64,000 nt of DNA from Planctomycetota bacterium (GCA_029259915.1 JAJDED010000011.1:62001-126000); one strand, 5' to 3'; shown: positions 1 through 9,289, counted from the stretch's first letter. Notes: generated by a model from the sequence alone, not told the origin. Made by a program: numbers and translations.

Positions 1-157
1 TACTGATGGTTTGCAAAAACTGCGTGGCAAAAATCGCTTCCGATTCCTTGAACCCGACAGTCTGCGAGTTCGCCACATTGTTGCCCACTACGTCGATCGT
101 AGTTTCGGCAGCTTGCAGACCTGTTAACGCAGTGGTTAATGCTGATTGAAGACCCAT
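1..157 (-). CDS. flgE: Flagellar hook protein FlgE, N-terminal part (cut by window edge)
   Basis: Only the first 52 or so residues lie in the window. They begin MGLQSALTTALTGLQAAE and contain the rod/hook signature NNVANSQTVGFK, which marks the flagellar axial protein family (FlgE/F/G, also FlgB/C). The start is supported by an AAGGGAG ribosome site six bases upstream. The product would polymerise outside the cell to form the hook after export by the flagellar type III system. Position directly after flgD, the hook cap gene, favours FlgE over FlgF or FlgG, but the C-terminal domains that would decide this are outside the window. A 23-bp inverted repeat lies between it and flgD. Confidence 0.85.
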   Translation of the reverse strand, partial: MGLQSALTTALTGLQAAETTIDVVGNNVANSQTVGFKESEAIFATQFLQTIS

Positions 158-241
158 GACACACTCCCTTGTTTAGTTTTATCTATACAGTTTGTTGGTA
201 AGTGAACTTTGTGCAGTAGTACAAATCGATAAAAGTTTTTT

Positions 242-313
242 GAACAGGAGAAAACAGAGAGAACGGAGAAAGGGTTCCAGTTTTTCCTCTGTTCTCTCTG
301 TTTTCTCCTGTTC
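242..313. repeat. Perfect 23-bp inverted repeat between flgD and flgE
   Basis: Arms at 242-264 and 291-313 are perfectly complementary, and pairing extends a few bases further inward with one G-T pair. The left arm reads as degenerate 9-nt units (GAACAGGAG, AAAACAGAG, AGAACGGAG). It lies inside the flagellar operon, so it would be transcribed and fold into a long hairpin. No run of T residues follows on the minus strand, so it is not a typical intrinsic terminator. Confidence 0.9.
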
Positions 314-359
314 ATGTTTCCTATTTCTTGGCGTCCTTGACGGTTCTCTTTTCATACCA

Positions 360-1121
360 CTAATCGTTCGGCGGGCGAATCTCGCCCACGTTGTTCAGCG
401 ACACGGTCACCTTGCTCGCAAAGTCGATATTTTGAACTTGCCCTGTGAGTGTTTCTTCACCGCGGTTTCCGTCGGCAAGAAAATCGACAAAACTCGTTGA
501 CGTTCCCTGGGTGAGCTTTCCCACCAATTTGAAATCACCCTCGCCGGTGCGGTCGGTGCGATAGATTAGTTTCTCGCCGGAAGTTTCCGGTAAATTATTC
601 AGTTGGATGGCACCTTCGAAATCGGTCATGCCGGCCGTCAAGGCCTCAATTTCTGTTCCGAAGATAACGCCGTCTTCCCTCTGCCAAACCACCTCGTACT
701 TGTAATCGCCCGCGGCGATTTCTCCTTCTTGTGAGGCTGCGTTGGCCGTGGTTTCCACTGCCAAATCGAGCAGCGGTCGGCCATTGGTAATCGTTACCAC
801 GCGCACGTTGCCCGACACACGTTGTCCCGAATCGTTCAGCGCCACCACGTCGGCGCCAATCAAGTTGGTTGCACTCGAGATGTTCTGACCCAACAGCACG
901 GCATTGAGCGTTTCGGTAAGTTGCTCGGTCGCGCCCACTTCGCGAATCTGACTAATTTGCGCGATCAGCTCGTCGTTTTCCAACGGATTGAGCGGGTCTT
1001 GATTCTGCAATTCGGCAATCATCAAGTTGAGAAAATCGTCGAGATTCACGTCGTTCAGCGCGCTGGCCGCGCCGAACGATTGATTGTTTTGCGCCGGATT
1101 GATGTTTGGAAGTTGCGTCAT
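360..1121 (-). CDS. flgD: Flagellar hook assembly (capping) protein FlgD
   Basis: FlgD caps the growing hook and allows FlgE subunits to add. The 253-residue product has the conserved N-terminal FlgD region at about residues 25-110, with the signature LNLMIAELQNQDPLNPLEN and then LGQNISSATNLIGADV. The C-terminal part has the FLN-like and Tudor-like segments expected of the family (IYRTDRTGEG, GQVQNIDF). It lies between fliK and flgE on the same strand, the usual hook-gene order. No strong ribosome site is visible before the ATG, so expression may depend on translation of fliK 41 bases upstream. Identification is secure from the N-terminal motif. Confidence 0.93.
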   Translation of the reverse strand: MTQLPNINPAQNNQSFGAASALNDVNLDDFLNLMIAELQNQDPLNPLENDELIAQISQIREVGATEQLTETLNAVLLGQNISSATNLIGADVVALNDSGQRVSGNVRVVTITNGRPLLDLAVETTANAASQEGEIAAGDYKYEVVWQREDGVIFGTEIEALTAGMTDFEGAIQLNNLPETSGEKLIYRTDRTGEGDFKLVGKLTQGTSTSFVDFLADGNRGEETLTGQVQNIDFASKVTVSLNNVGEIRPPND

Positions 1122-1162
1122 GGTTTTGCTTTATGAGTTTGTTGTGGGGGCTGGGCGAATGG

Positions 1163-2689
1163 TTAGACTCGGATATCGAGACCAAGTTCCGTGGTGGAAT
1201 CCAAAACCGTGCCGTTCACGGCGTGTTCTGCTGAGGACGTTTTCTGTTTGCTAGGCGACTGTTGCTGTGCGGCATTGTTTGACGCGGGCTTACGTGGCTG
1301 ACGATCCTCTGCACCGGAGTTGCCGGTGTCCTGTCCCCCTTCGCGCCGCACGTCGACGTCAAACTTTTCGATGCGGATTTCCAGTTCTGCCAAGCGTTCC
1401 CGCAGTGCTGGCAAATTGTCGAGCAATATATTGCGTGCCGCGGCCGTCTCGGCTTCCACTTTTGCCGAAACAACACCTTGTTGCGTCGAAATTTCAATTC
1501 GCAGCGAGCCCAACTCTGGCGGACTCAACCGGAGCTGGATTTGACCATCCCGGTTAGGGGCCATTTTCATGGCACGGCTCACGCGCTGTACAAACCGTGC
1601 GCGATCGCCGGTTGGCACCAATTCGGTTTCCCTCACATCGTTGCTAGAGACACTTGAATTCTCACCAGTCAGTCCTGCCGAAGTCCCCTGCGGAGCGGCA
1701 GCCGTGGCCTCCTGGGGAGTGTGATTCGCAGTCGAAGAACTCGACGGCGCGGGCGTGGTCTCGACAGCAAGTTGTTTTTCCGCCTCGATCGGCGTGTGAG
1801 ATTGTGGTGCGTCTTCAGACGGTGTTGCCGTTGGTTGTTCTTTTGAATTCTGTTGCTCATTCTTAGCATCAACGGGGCCGTCTTTGAGTCCCGCAGATAC
1901 GACGGGACTCGAGCCAGCCGACTGCGTGTCTTGCGTGGCGGTAAGTGGTTGTGTCGGAATTGTCGTTTGGCTTGACTCGGAGGAAGGCTCCAGCGTACGT
2001 TCATCCGCCGCAGGGTTCTCGCCATCTTGCAAATGCGAATCTTCTTGAGAGAAATTTTCACTCAGAGTTGGCGTTGCCTCGTCTTGTGGCTCGAAGACGG
2101 TGTTCGGCGCTGCCGACTGTTCTGCTTCCTGCTCAGAAGCAACCAACGCGTCTGCAGGAATCTCCTCACCGAGATTCTGCTGCGCCCCGGTGACGGTCGG
2201 CACTTCTGACGGTGTCGTTGCCGGTTCTGGATTGCTTTTGGGTTGCGAATCGCTTGCTGTCGTGTCGACTGCTTCTGCGACTAGCTGTTGTCCCTCGGAA
2301 GCCGTCGCAATCGGGGCGTCCTCGACTAAAGTTTTTTCTAGCACACCGCCGGCAGCCACCGCCGATTCCGAAATCTCGACGGCGTCGGCTTGCGAAACAT
2401 CTGGCTCGACAATTTCATCAGCCTCGGGTGTTTGCTCGTCACTTGCGGAGACAATTTCGTTGTTTTCCGAGCGAGCCGACTCTTGTTCGTTCTGATCCGA
2501 GACTTCATTGCCAACAGCTTCCGACTTCGGAGGATCGTTTTCTTGAACCGGTTTCTCTTCGGGTGTCTTGGATGCGCGCGCCAGCAGTTCCTGGAAGCGG
2601 TCGGTCTGCGGCAAATCGGACGGACGTAGGTTCGCGTCAGCCTGTGGTGCCGAGATCTGCAACAATTGTGTCACTGGCAAACTGCTCAT
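1163..2689 (-). CDS. fliK: Flagellar hook-length control protein FliK
   Basis: FliK is the exported ruler that ends hook growth and switches the export gate to late substrates. The 508-residue product has a long acidic, Ser/Thr/Pro/Gln-rich and probably disordered stretch from about residue 30 to 340. The conserved Flg_hook domain follows at about 360-455, with the hallmark QIQLRLSPPELGSLRIEI and then VVSAKVEAETAAARNILL. The ATG is preceded by AAGGAG at good spacing. It lies between the MotE-like gene and flgD. The low-complexity N-terminus is poorly conserved in the family, so the call rests on the C-terminal domain and context. Confidence 0.92.
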   Translation of the reverse strand: MSSLPVTQLLQISAPQADANLRPSDLPQTDRFQELLARASKTPEEKPVQENDPPKSEAVGNEVSDQNEQESARSENNEIVSASDEQTPEADEIVEPDVSQADAVEISESAVAAGGVLEKTLVEDAPIATASEGQQLVAEAVDTTASDSQPKSNPEPATTPSEVPTVTGAQQNLGEEIPADALVASEQEAEQSAAPNTVFEPQDEATPTLSENFSQEDSHLQDGENPAADERTLEPSSESSQTTIPTQPLTATQDTQSAGSSPVVSAGLKDGPVDAKNEQQNSKEQPTATPSEDAPQSHTPIEAEKQLAVETTPAPSSSSTANHTPQEATAAAPQGTSAGLTGENSSVSSNDVRETELVPTGDRARFVQRVSRAMKMAPNRDGQIQLRLSPPELGSLRIEISTQQGVVSAKVEAETAAARNILLDNLPALRERLAELEIRIEKFDVDVRREGGQDTGNSGAEDRQPRKPASNNAAQQQSPSKQKTSSAEHAVNGTVLDSTTELGLDIRV

Positions 2690-2719
2690 CCTTGAGCTCC
2701 TTGTTCATCCTGTCTTGGG

Positions 2720-3415
2720 CTATCGTGCCTGTTTCTTGAGCTGTTCCAGCTCTTTTAGTTTCTCTTCGATGAATGGTTTTTCCGGGTGTCCGGCAAGCAT
2801 CTGCTCGTAGATTCTTCTCAACATGTCGACATCGTCGGGAGAATCAAACGTACGGATGATTTCCTTCCGGCTCCGGTTGGACAGGCCGTTGAGTATGAGA
2901 ATGACGTCGTCGATGCGACCTTTTTTGATCCAGTCCACCAACAAGGGTTTTGCTTGCTTTTTGGCGGAAAGATTCTGCAACTGCGACCGCACGGCAACCA
3001 ATCCCGATTCGACCGCCTGTTCTTCCCGCTGTTTAAGAAACTCTTGGACTTCCGATTGAAATATCTTGTAACGGTCATAGGCGACGCTGATTTGCTTAAA
3101 TTCCGATTGGAATTCTCGGAGTTGTTTGTCCAAGTCATCTTGTTTGGCCTGAAGATGGAGCGTGGCAACTTGTCTCTGTTCAGATTGCTGGGCGTAGGAA
3201 AGCTCTTCGAGGGGGACATCTTCCGCTCCGGTTTCGTGCTCCTCAGCGATTTTTTCCAGATCCACGCCATGCAACATGGAAACAATCCGCAGCATGTGCT
3301 CGTCGTCCAGTGTGCCGTTCATTCGCAAATAACCGACCCCCGCCGCCAACGTGATAACAGTGGCCGTGCAAAGAAATCCAAGCAGAGGAAATAGGAAACG
3401 AATCATCGTACTCAT
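2720..3415 (-). CDS. MotE-like flagellar membrane protein
   Basis: The 231-residue product has one N-terminal membrane segment (about residues 6-27), then a coiled-coil stretch rich in Glu, Gln and Lys (about 60-150). The end resembles the MgtE N-terminal domain (LVDWIKKGRIDDVILILNGL, then RKEIIRTFDSPDDVDMLRRIYEQM). This layout matches the MotE / FlaA-locus family, periplasmic proteins that help motor or export functions and often sit beside fliJ. Its ATG overlaps the fliJ stop by four bases (ATGA), so the two are probably translationally coupled. The exact role cannot be told from sequence. A magnesium transporter is ruled out, because only the small N-domain is present. Confidence 0.7.
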   Translation of the reverse strand: MSTMIRFLFPLLGFLCTATVITLAAGVGYLRMNGTLDDEHMLRIVSMLHGVDLEKIAEEHETGAEDVPLEELSYAQQSEQRQVATLHLQAKQDDLDKQLREFQSEFKQISVAYDRYKIFQSEVQEFLKQREEQAVESGLVAVRSQLQNLSAKKQAKPLLVDWIKKGRIDDVILILNGLSNRSRKEIIRTFDSPDDVDMLRRIYEQMLAGHPEKPFIEEKLKELEQLKKQAR

Positions 3416-3861
3416 GATTGGTTCACCTCCTTCGCACGGAGTGCTACTTCATCGAGCACTTTTGTTTCAAGGCGCGAGGCTTCCTGCTGATGCTGTTCTC
3501 GCTGGTGGTCGTGAAGTTTGTCGAGTACGCGCACCTGACGATCGGCTTCGACAGCATTCTGTCGTCGGCGTTCGATTTCCGCCGACAAAACGGTCTCCTG
3601 TTCTTTCAGCGTAGCCTGCTGTGCCCGCAATACAGCTTGGTAACGTTGCGCTTCAAGCAAACTGTTGACGTTGGTTGTGCCGCGGGAGGTGTTTTCTCGT
3701 TGTGTTGCCTGCATAGATAAAAGCTCTTCGCCGATGGCAACTTGCTGCTCCTGGAGCATCAGGGCAGCTTGGTACGCTTCGGCAAGTTTTCCACGCATCT
3801 CATCGCGATGTGCTACGCGGAGTTTGCGGAGGGTTGCCAGTCGAAAGCGAAATTTTGCCAT
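3412..3861 (-). CDS. fliJ: Flagellar export protein FliJ
   Basis: FliJ is a small coiled-coil protein that inserts into the FliI ATPase hexamer and links it to FlhA. The 149-residue product begins MAKFRFRLATLRKLR, the typical FliJ start, and is predicted to be almost entirely helical with many Gln, Glu, Arg and Leu residues. I place the start at this ATG. The longer open frame upstream, to 3972, adds 37 residues unlike the family and runs into an intergenic repeat. The stop overlaps the start of the MotE-like gene. FliI lies upstream, separated by 273 bases that hold an inverted repeat. Confidence 0.88.
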   Translation of the reverse strand: MAKFRFRLATLRKLRVAHRDEMRGKLAEAYQAALMLQEQQVAIGEELLSMQATQRENTSRGTTNVNSLLEAQRYQAVLRAQQATLKEQETVLSAEIERRRQNAVEADRQVRVLDKLHDHQREQHQQEASRLETKVLDEVALRAKEVNQS

Positions 3862-3925
3862 GATGTGCAAAGTAAAATTAACGATATGTGATGGGATGTA
3901 GTAATACTGCGTTAAGTGAATTGAA

Positions 3926-4102
3926 CCACGACGACACAACGAGTACGACGTGATAGCTGAATAGCAGGTCAAAACAACAAGATGCGTGTCTCCAATGAAT
4001 CAATCATTTCCATAAAACAACCAAGTGGTCTTTGAGCCGTCAGAACCTCCATCACAATACTTTCTCTCCGTTGTGACCTTTGTGACCGTTGTGCCGTCGT
4101 GG
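3926..4102. repeat. Inverted repeat in the fliI-fliJ gap, 9-nt units
   Basis: Arms at 3926-3941 and 4087-4102 match at 15 of 16 positions. The right side continues outward as 9-nt units (GTTGTGACC, TTTGTGACC, GTTGTGCCG). It fills most of the 273-base gap between fliI and fliJ, within the flagellar operon. No gene is visible in this gap. Confidence 0.8.
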
Positions 4103-4134
4103 TGAAACATAGTGCTGTTGTAGGGCACGACTAT

Positions 4135-5505
4135 TTAGGTGTTCTCGGGTTCTGGTGTCGCGTCGGGGTTGGCCGGGCTTGGGTTGCTTACTAGTTGTGC
4201 GGCAGCTTGTTGCGAAATATGAATCAGTCCTTTTTGAATTTCTTCCATCGATAACCGCTCGTCGATGTCTTGTCGAAGCAAACCGTGAATCTGCTCTCGA
4301 AAGGCGAGGGCAATATCAACCTCTTTGTTGGTTCCCTGTCGATACGCTCCGATTGCCAGCAGGTCTTCATTTTCGTGTAGCGCAGCCAGTAGTCGTCGGA
4401 CGGTTCGGGCCGCCGCTTGGTGCTCTGGAAGTGTTACGTCTTTCATCAGTCGGCTAATGCTGCGCAAAACATCGACTGCCGGGAAATGTCCCTTCTCGGC
4501 AAGTCGTCGCGAAAGCCACACGTGGCCATCCAGCAGGCCTCGCATGGTGTCTGCCACCGGTTCGTTTTCGTCGTCTCCCTCGACCAACACCGAGTAAAGC
4601 GCGGTAATGCTTCCCTTGGGCGAACGGCCCGCACGCTCCGTCAGTTTGGGAAGCAGCGAAAAAACCGAAGGAGGAAAACCTCGCGTGGTGGGAGGTTCTC
4701 CTGCGGACAGACCGATCTCGCGCTGCGCAAGTGCAAACCGGGTGATCGAGTCCATCACTAGCAAAACGTTATTTCCCTGATCGCGAAAATACTCGGCAAT
4801 GGTCGTAGCCGTGTGAGCCGCTTGTACCCGCAGCAACGCGGGTTCGTTGCTGGTAGCTGCGACAACCACACTACGAGCAAGACCTTCGGGACCGAGTTCG
4901 CGTTGTATAAATTCGTTAACTTCTCGTCCGCGTTCGCCAATCAGAGCGATGACCGAAATGTCGGCGTCGGTCCAGCGCCCCATCATTCCCAGCAACACGC
5001 TTTTGCCCACGCCAGAACCGGCGAAAATTCCCAATCGCTGGCCCCGTCCGCAGGTCAGCAACGCGTCGATCGATTTCACACCCGTGGCCAGGGGGGCATC
5101 GATACGCGGCCGTTGGGTGGGCGGCGTCGGTTCGTTGTGCAGTGGCATACGTTCGTAAAGCATCGGCTGAGGACGGCCATCGACGCAGCGTCCACGTGCA
5201 TCGACAATCCGACCAAGCAACCCCGTGCCAACCCGCAACGATCGCGTGGTACGCACGAGCTTGACTCTGCTTCCGCGGCGAATACCTTCCAGATGGGTCA
5301 GCGGCATAACGAGTGTATGCTTGTCTCGAAAACCAATAACTTCCGCATCGATGCCTGACCCCGACTGCCGTTGGATCGATACCAGTGCACCGATCGGCGC
5401 AGGAAAATCGGCCACCGCGGCTGTGAGCCCCGTGGTTTGTACCACGCTGCCGGTCAGGCCGGTTAGCATGGCACCGTTCAATTGTTGAGAGAAATCTGTA
5501 TTCAT
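4135..5505 (-). CDS. fliI: Flagellum-specific ATPase FliI
   Basis: FliI is the cytoplasmic ATPase of the flagellar type III export apparatus, related to the F1 beta subunit. The 456-residue product has the P-loop GIFAGSGVGKSVLLG, the family block VIALIGERGREVNEF, the Walker B segment NVLLVMDSITRFALAQREIGLSAGEPP, and SITALYSVLVEGDDENEPVADT. Length is close to the usual 440. I chose the start MNTDFSQQLNGAML; the open frame reaches 5886 but the extra 127 residues overlap fliH and look like out-of-frame translation. FliH, its regulator, is immediately upstream with a 29-base gap. Confidence 0.96.
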   Translation of the reverse strand: MNTDFSQQLNGAMLTGLTGSVVQTTGLTAAVADFPAPIGALVSIQRQSGSGIDAEVIGFRDKHTLVMPLTHLEGIRRGSRVKLVRTTRSLRVGTGLLGRIVDARGRCVDGRPQPMLYERMPLHNEPTPPTQRPRIDAPLATGVKSIDALLTCGRGQRLGIFAGSGVGKSVLLGMMGRWTDADISVIALIGERGREVNEFIQRELGPEGLARSVVVAATSNEPALLRVQAAHTATTIAEYFRDQGNNVLLVMDSITRFALAQREIGLSAGEPPTTRGFPPSVFSLLPKLTERAGRSPKGSITALYSVLVEGDDENEPVADTMRGLLDGHVWLSRRLAEKGHFPAVDVLRSISRLMKDVTLPEHQAAARTVRRLLAALHENEDLLAIGAYRQGTNKEVDIALAFREQIHGLLRQDIDERLSMEEIQKGLIHISQQAAAQLVSNPSPANPDATPEPENT

Positions 5506-5534
5506 AAAAGTTTGGCTGTCTTCTCGGATGTTCG

Positions 5535-6200
5535 CTAATTCAATTCCTCTGCGACACGTTCTAACTGGGTCTCGATTTGCTGGTCGATCGCGCCAAATTC
5601 TGTCTCCACTAGGCTGCCACCTACAGAGATCGACGCGTCGGCAACAACTTTTGTTTGCGCTGCGGGGTTGAACTCGGCAGCAAGCTGCGCTACCTGGCCT
5701 CCGAGCGTTGTGTGGTCGGTCGGGTTGAGCTTCACAGTGATTTCCGCAGCTCCCGCGCAAAGTCGCAGGGATTCGGTTACCCACTCGGCGGGAATTTCCG
5801 GCTTCTTTTCTATCTCGCGCCGGACAATCCGATTTGCAATCGCACACGCAAACTGTACTGCCGAGGTCTCCCAAAACTTGAGCCACTCTTGCCGCGAATC
5901 CTCGATCTGCTTTACGGCAGCGGCCAAGGCAGGTGTGAGCGTTTTCATCTGCTTGCCAACTTTTTCGTCAAGGATACGCTCGATTGCCTCTTGCGCCGCT
6001 TTGCGACCCGCGATTTCCGCCTGCTTACGAATCTTGACGGCTTCGCTGCGCGCTTCCTCGATAATCTTGGAGGCTTCGCCGCGTACATTTCCCAAATAAT
6101 CATCCGCCTGCCCAGCCATGTCGGTGAGATCATAAGCAACTCCACCAACTCGGTTTCCTGAGCTGTAGGGCTGCGACTCGCGTTTGATAATCGTGGCCAT
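5535..6200 (-). CDS. fliH: Flagellar assembly protein FliH
   Basis: FliH binds and restrains FliI and tethers it to the C-ring and export gate. The 221-residue product has an N-terminal tail, then a long helical stretch with small residues at heptad-like spacing (EASKIIEEARSEAVKIRKQAEIAGRKAAQEA, about residues 40-75). The C-terminal domain resembles the V-type ATPase E subunit (SAVQFACAIANRIVRREIEKKP, then VETEFGAIDQQIETQLERVAEEL). FliH sequences vary widely, so the call rests on this pattern plus its place between fliG and fliI. Confidence 0.9.
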   Translation of the reverse strand: MATIIKRESQPYSSGNRVGGVAYDLTDMAGQADDYLGNVRGEASKIIEEARSEAVKIRKQAEIAGRKAAQEAIERILDEKVGKQMKTLTPALAAAVKQIEDSRQEWLKFWETSAVQFACAIANRIVRREIEKKPEIPAEWVTESLRLCAGAAEITVKLNPTDHTTLGGQVAQLAAEFNPAAQTKVVADASISVGGSLVETEFGAIDQQIETQLERVAEELN

Positions 6201-6256
6201 GATGTTGAATTTTAAAAGATAGTGAACTTCAAAACTGGGTGGGACAATGAAATCGT

Positions 6257-7405
6257 TTAGCGTGAACTCAATCCAGCGACATGTCCGGCCAACTGTTGCT
6301 GGGCAGCGAGCATGTCGCTCAGCCGTGTTGGGCCAATCTCGCGTAGTTGTCGGCGTAGTTGCTTTGCTTGTCGCCGGGGCAAATGCTGTAAAATCCGATT
6401 CATCAACTGGTCGCTCGCCCCCGCCAATGCCAGTGTCACGACTTGCTTATCTGCTTGCGTCATAGCGTGCATCAGCGCGGCATCGGTTGCCTGCTCCAAG
6501 ACGGACAAGGGATCTTCCACATGGGATTCAACCTTTGGTGCTGAGGGTCTCGGCTGCGGTGGTAAGGCAAATGTTTTGATTGGAGACCCGCGTGTGAGGC
6601 GGTCTTCCCGAATTCCATTGGGGACTGGAGGGAACACGGATAGTTTGCTTTGCGCGATGTCGCGATCCGCTTGCCGCGGATGCGAGGGACTTGTCGGATA
6701 ACGGTTTCCAAGACGCTCTGCAAATTCGGGGACCTTGCTGTTCAGACGCGTGAGAATTGCTGCGCGCCGATCTGCCGGTGTGTTTTCCAGAATTCTCTGC
6801 ACAAGCTCCGCACCGGCCGTTTGACGTTGTTTTCGTTGACGTTGCTGATCGATCCACTGGGCAAGATGCGATTCGACAACGTGCAAACTCTGTTCGTCTG
6901 CCGGGTCGAGTTCCGAGAGTCGTGCCAGGACATCAACTTGTAAATGCGGAGCAAGCTGCGAGAGAATTTCCGCGGCAACAACGTGGTCGAGACGAGAAAG
7001 CACAACCGCCACGGTCTGCGGATGTTCGTGGGAAAGCGCTTCGACAATCGTGGTCGTCTCGGCATGCGTTAGCGAGGCGAGCGTGTGTTGCTGCTTATGG
7101 GCTAGCGGCGCGGATGCGAAGGAATCTTGTTGTTCGATCCGTGCAAGCAACGAGGCATCGAGTTCCACTCCTTCGGTATGCGTTGCAGGCGCTTGGGCTG
7201 TGCCAGTCCGAAATTGCTCGACAATTTCATCTTGCTCCCCAGTCTCGACGTCGCCAAGCGTTTCGATGGCCAAGCGGACTGCCCTGGCATCGGCAGCTGG
7301 CATCTCTGCCAACATCCGCTCGGAGAGTTCTTCGTCAAGACTTGCCACAAGAATGGCAACCTTGCGCAATTGACGGTCTCGATGGTTTGGGTGTGATCGA
7401 TTCAT
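6257..7405 (-). CDS. fliG: Flagellar motor switch protein FliG (divergent)
   Basis: FliG forms the rotor ring that contacts the stator and FliF. The 382-residue product has an N-terminal domain (RKVAILVASLDEELSERMLAEM), the middle-domain EHPQT motif in context (EHPQTVAVVLSRLDHVVAAEIL), and a C-terminal domain resembling the torque helix (ALAGASDQLMNRILQHLPRRQAKQLRRQLREIGPTRLSD). It is about 40 residues longer than typical FliG. The linker between middle and C-terminal domains (about 235-300) is Pro/Ser-rich and unlike the family. Position directly after fliF supports the call. FliF ends 25 bases upstream. Confidence 0.9.
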   Translation of the reverse strand: MNRSHPNHRDRQLRKVAILVASLDEELSERMLAEMPAADARAVRLAIETLGDVETGEQDEIVEQFRTGTAQAPATHTEGVELDASLLARIEQQDSFASAPLAHKQQHTLASLTHAETTTIVEALSHEHPQTVAVVLSRLDHVVAAEILSQLAPHLQVDVLARLSELDPADEQSLHVVESHLAQWIDQQRQRKQRQTAGAELVQRILENTPADRRAAILTRLNSKVPEFAERLGNRYPTSPSHPRQADRDIAQSKLSVFPPVPNGIREDRLTRGSPIKTFALPPQPRPSAPKVESHVEDPLSVLEQATDAALMHAMTQADKQVVTLALAGASDQLMNRILQHLPRRQAKQLRRQLREIGPTRLSDMLAAQQQLAGHVAGLSSR

Positions 7406-7430
7406 AGTAGAGGGAAGGAGCTCCGTATTG

Positions 7431-9104
7431 TTATCCGGCGTTGCTGATCCAACTTCTTAGGATTGCCGCGGCGGCGTCAGGGTCTTCTTTCACGATCTCG
7501 GCCAAATCGTCTTTCAGGTTGGGGCCTTTGTTCAACTTCAGCCGTGGCCGGTTATCATCTCCCGACGCAGAGGCCGCATCGGATTTTGTCTCGGCTTCGC
7601 CAGAACCCACGTTGATTGGCAATGTCGAGCTGCCAAACGAAGCGACTGGGTCGGAAGGTGGTATCGACTTGACGATCGAGCGGAGCATGACCAACCCGAA
7701 AAGGGCGATCCCCGCCATCGTCATCGTGTTAAAGTTTTGACTTGCCCAGGCCATCGCTTGTCCAGCCGTGGAAGGGCCTTCGATGGGATCAGGCGTCAGC
7801 GATTCAAAGAATGTGATATTCACATCGGAAAAATTGTCTTTCGCCAACTCTTTCGGCAAGAGTGGCACAACGATTGCGCTGATGTCGTCTCTGAGGTTTT
7901 TCTTAATCCCCTCGAGATCGGTATCGATTGTGTCCGGCAAAGGCTGGTTGGGATCTTCTCCTCTGCGGCGCTGTTGTTCGCGCCACACACTGACCAGATA
8001 GTCGTGGGGAATCGCGATACCAGCTCGGACATGCTTGGGTATCAAGCCCGATTCCCGTAAAAATTCGTCCTTCGTACCCACCAGAAATTCATCCTGCTGA
8101 GTCGAACTTTCGGTCTTGTTTTTGACGGTACTCTCTTCGGAGGAGGGATTGTTGTTTCGTCCTGGACCCTGAGCGGACAGACCTGGTTGCCCCCCATTGC
8201 CGGCTTGCGAGGATTCCGTCGTTTCGGTATCCACCATTTGGCGCAAGGGAGCCCCATCTCCATCGGGCTTGGTTGTTCGAGTGGTGCGCTCGATGGCGTC
8301 GTCCAACTCCGCGGTCACTTGAACTTTCACGCCAGGAATGTAAGCGAGTAGATCCTCGATATTACTTTTCATGTGCCGTTCGAATGCGATCCGATGTTGG
8401 AAGTAGGGGTCTTCAAACATTTCGTCCGACGAGCCACTTTCTCCCAGATAAGACCCATCGCCCAGATTCGTCACGTTCACGTTTTCATGGGACAAGCCGG
8501 CAATCGCTCCCGCGACCGCCTTCTTAATCATCTTCACACGCCGCCCGTCAATCGGTTCGCCGGGCGTTGGTTCCACACTGACCGTGGCGGTGACTTGGCC
8601 CGTTTTCGACAGTCCGCGAGGTTCCCGAATGTCGTAAATCACCTGGGCGGCTTCGATGCCATACATCGCGCGCACAATCATCGAAAGCTGCTGCTCTCGG
8701 GCCGCTTTGAGCCGCTGTTTGCGCGTTTCAGGATCGACAAACGGACCCACGTCGAGCGCGCTTTCTAGCAGCGAATGAAAATTCGGTGGCAACGCCCCGG
8801 CATCGGCAACCGCTGCTAGGTATTCCGCCTTTTGCCCTTGAGGAACACGAATACGATTGCCTACACGCTCGTAAAGATTCAGACCCGCCTGAGCAATCGC
8901 CGCTTCGGCGCGGTCGGCATCGCGTGGCGGCAGAAATTCGCCGTTGAACAAATAATTGTCTGGGCTGGCCGAGTGATGCTGAAACAAATAGCCCAAACTT
9001 ACCCCAATCACACCCACCAACAACAAGGCAGTCACCCGTGCGGCAGGGGTCATCGAAAGCAACAGTTCGCGTATTTGGGCGCTGGCCTGATTCAAGAAAT
9101 CCAT
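7431..9104 (-). CDS. fliF: Flagellar MS-ring protein FliF
   Basis: FliF builds the membrane ring on which the flagellum assembles. The 557-residue product has an N-terminal membrane segment (about 22-43), and the YscJ/FliF ring-building domain (DADRAEAAIAQAGLNLYERVGNRIRVP, ALDVGPFVDPETRKQ, ATVSVEPTPGEPIDG). A Ser/Gly/Asn-rich insert follows at about 290-345, then a second membrane segment at about 440-465. The C-terminal FliG-binding tail reads DDLAEIVKEDPDAAAAILRSWI. Length matches the family. A 226-base gap containing a repeat separates it from fliE. Confidence 0.95.
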   Translation of the reverse strand: MDFLNQASAQIRELLLSMTPAARVTALLLVGVIGVSLGYLFQHHSASPDNYLFNGEFLPPRDADRAEAAIAQAGLNLYERVGNRIRVPQGQKAEYLAAVADAGALPPNFHSLLESALDVGPFVDPETRKQRLKAAREQQLSMIVRAMYGIEAAQVIYDIREPRGLSKTGQVTATVSVEPTPGEPIDGRRVKMIKKAVAGAIAGLSHENVNVTNLGDGSYLGESGSSDEMFEDPYFQHRIAFERHMKSNIEDLLAYIPGVKVQVTAELDDAIERTTRTTKPDGDGAPLRQMVDTETTESSQAGNGGQPGLSAQGPGRNNNPSSEESTVKNKTESSTQQDEFLVGTKDEFLRESGLIPKHVRAGIAIPHDYLVSVWREQQRRRGEDPNQPLPDTIDTDLEGIKKNLRDDISAIVVPLLPKELAKDNFSDVNITFFESLTPDPIEGPSTAGQAMAWASQNFNTMTMAGIALFGLVMLRSIVKSIPPSDPVASFGSSTLPINVGSGEAETKSDAASASGDDNRPRLKLNKGPNLKDDLAEIVKEDPDAAAAILRSWISNAG

Positions 9105-9152
9105 CCGTGGACCTCAGTAGTTTGTCTTTAGTAACTAACAAATTCAATTTTG

Positions 9153-9289
9153 AACCGCCAAGGACGCCAAGCAGTTGTTTTTATCAATTCCATAAACTTT
9201 GTTTTGCTTTGCATATCAATCGAGATTGGTACATTCGTTTCCTGATCTGGACTTGCATTTTCTTGGCGCTCTTGGCGTCCTTGGCGGTT
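9153..9289. repeat. Inverted repeat with 9-nt units between fliE and fliF
   Basis: Arms at 9153-9171 and 9271-9289 are perfect 19-bp complements. They are made of GCCAAG-based units of nine bases (CGCCAAGGA, CGCCAAG; opposite strand CTTGGCGTC). An extra unit, CTTGGCGCT, precedes the right arm. The repeat lies within the flagellar operon. Confidence 0.9.

Noticed and set aside
1945..2739. Plus-strand frames across fliK
   Set aside because: They are antisense to the Ser/Gln/Glu-rich part of fliK; the translations are compositionally biased and have no motif.
3862..3972. Upstream extension of the fliJ frame to 3972
   Set aside because: The added 37 residues are unlike FliJ, and the DNA includes the edge of an intergenic inverted repeat; MAKFRFRLATL is the family start.
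5506..5886. Upstream extension of the fliI frame to 5886
   Set aside because: It overlaps fliH and encodes Arg/Cys-rich residues with no resemblance to FliI; the ATG at 5505 gives the normal length.
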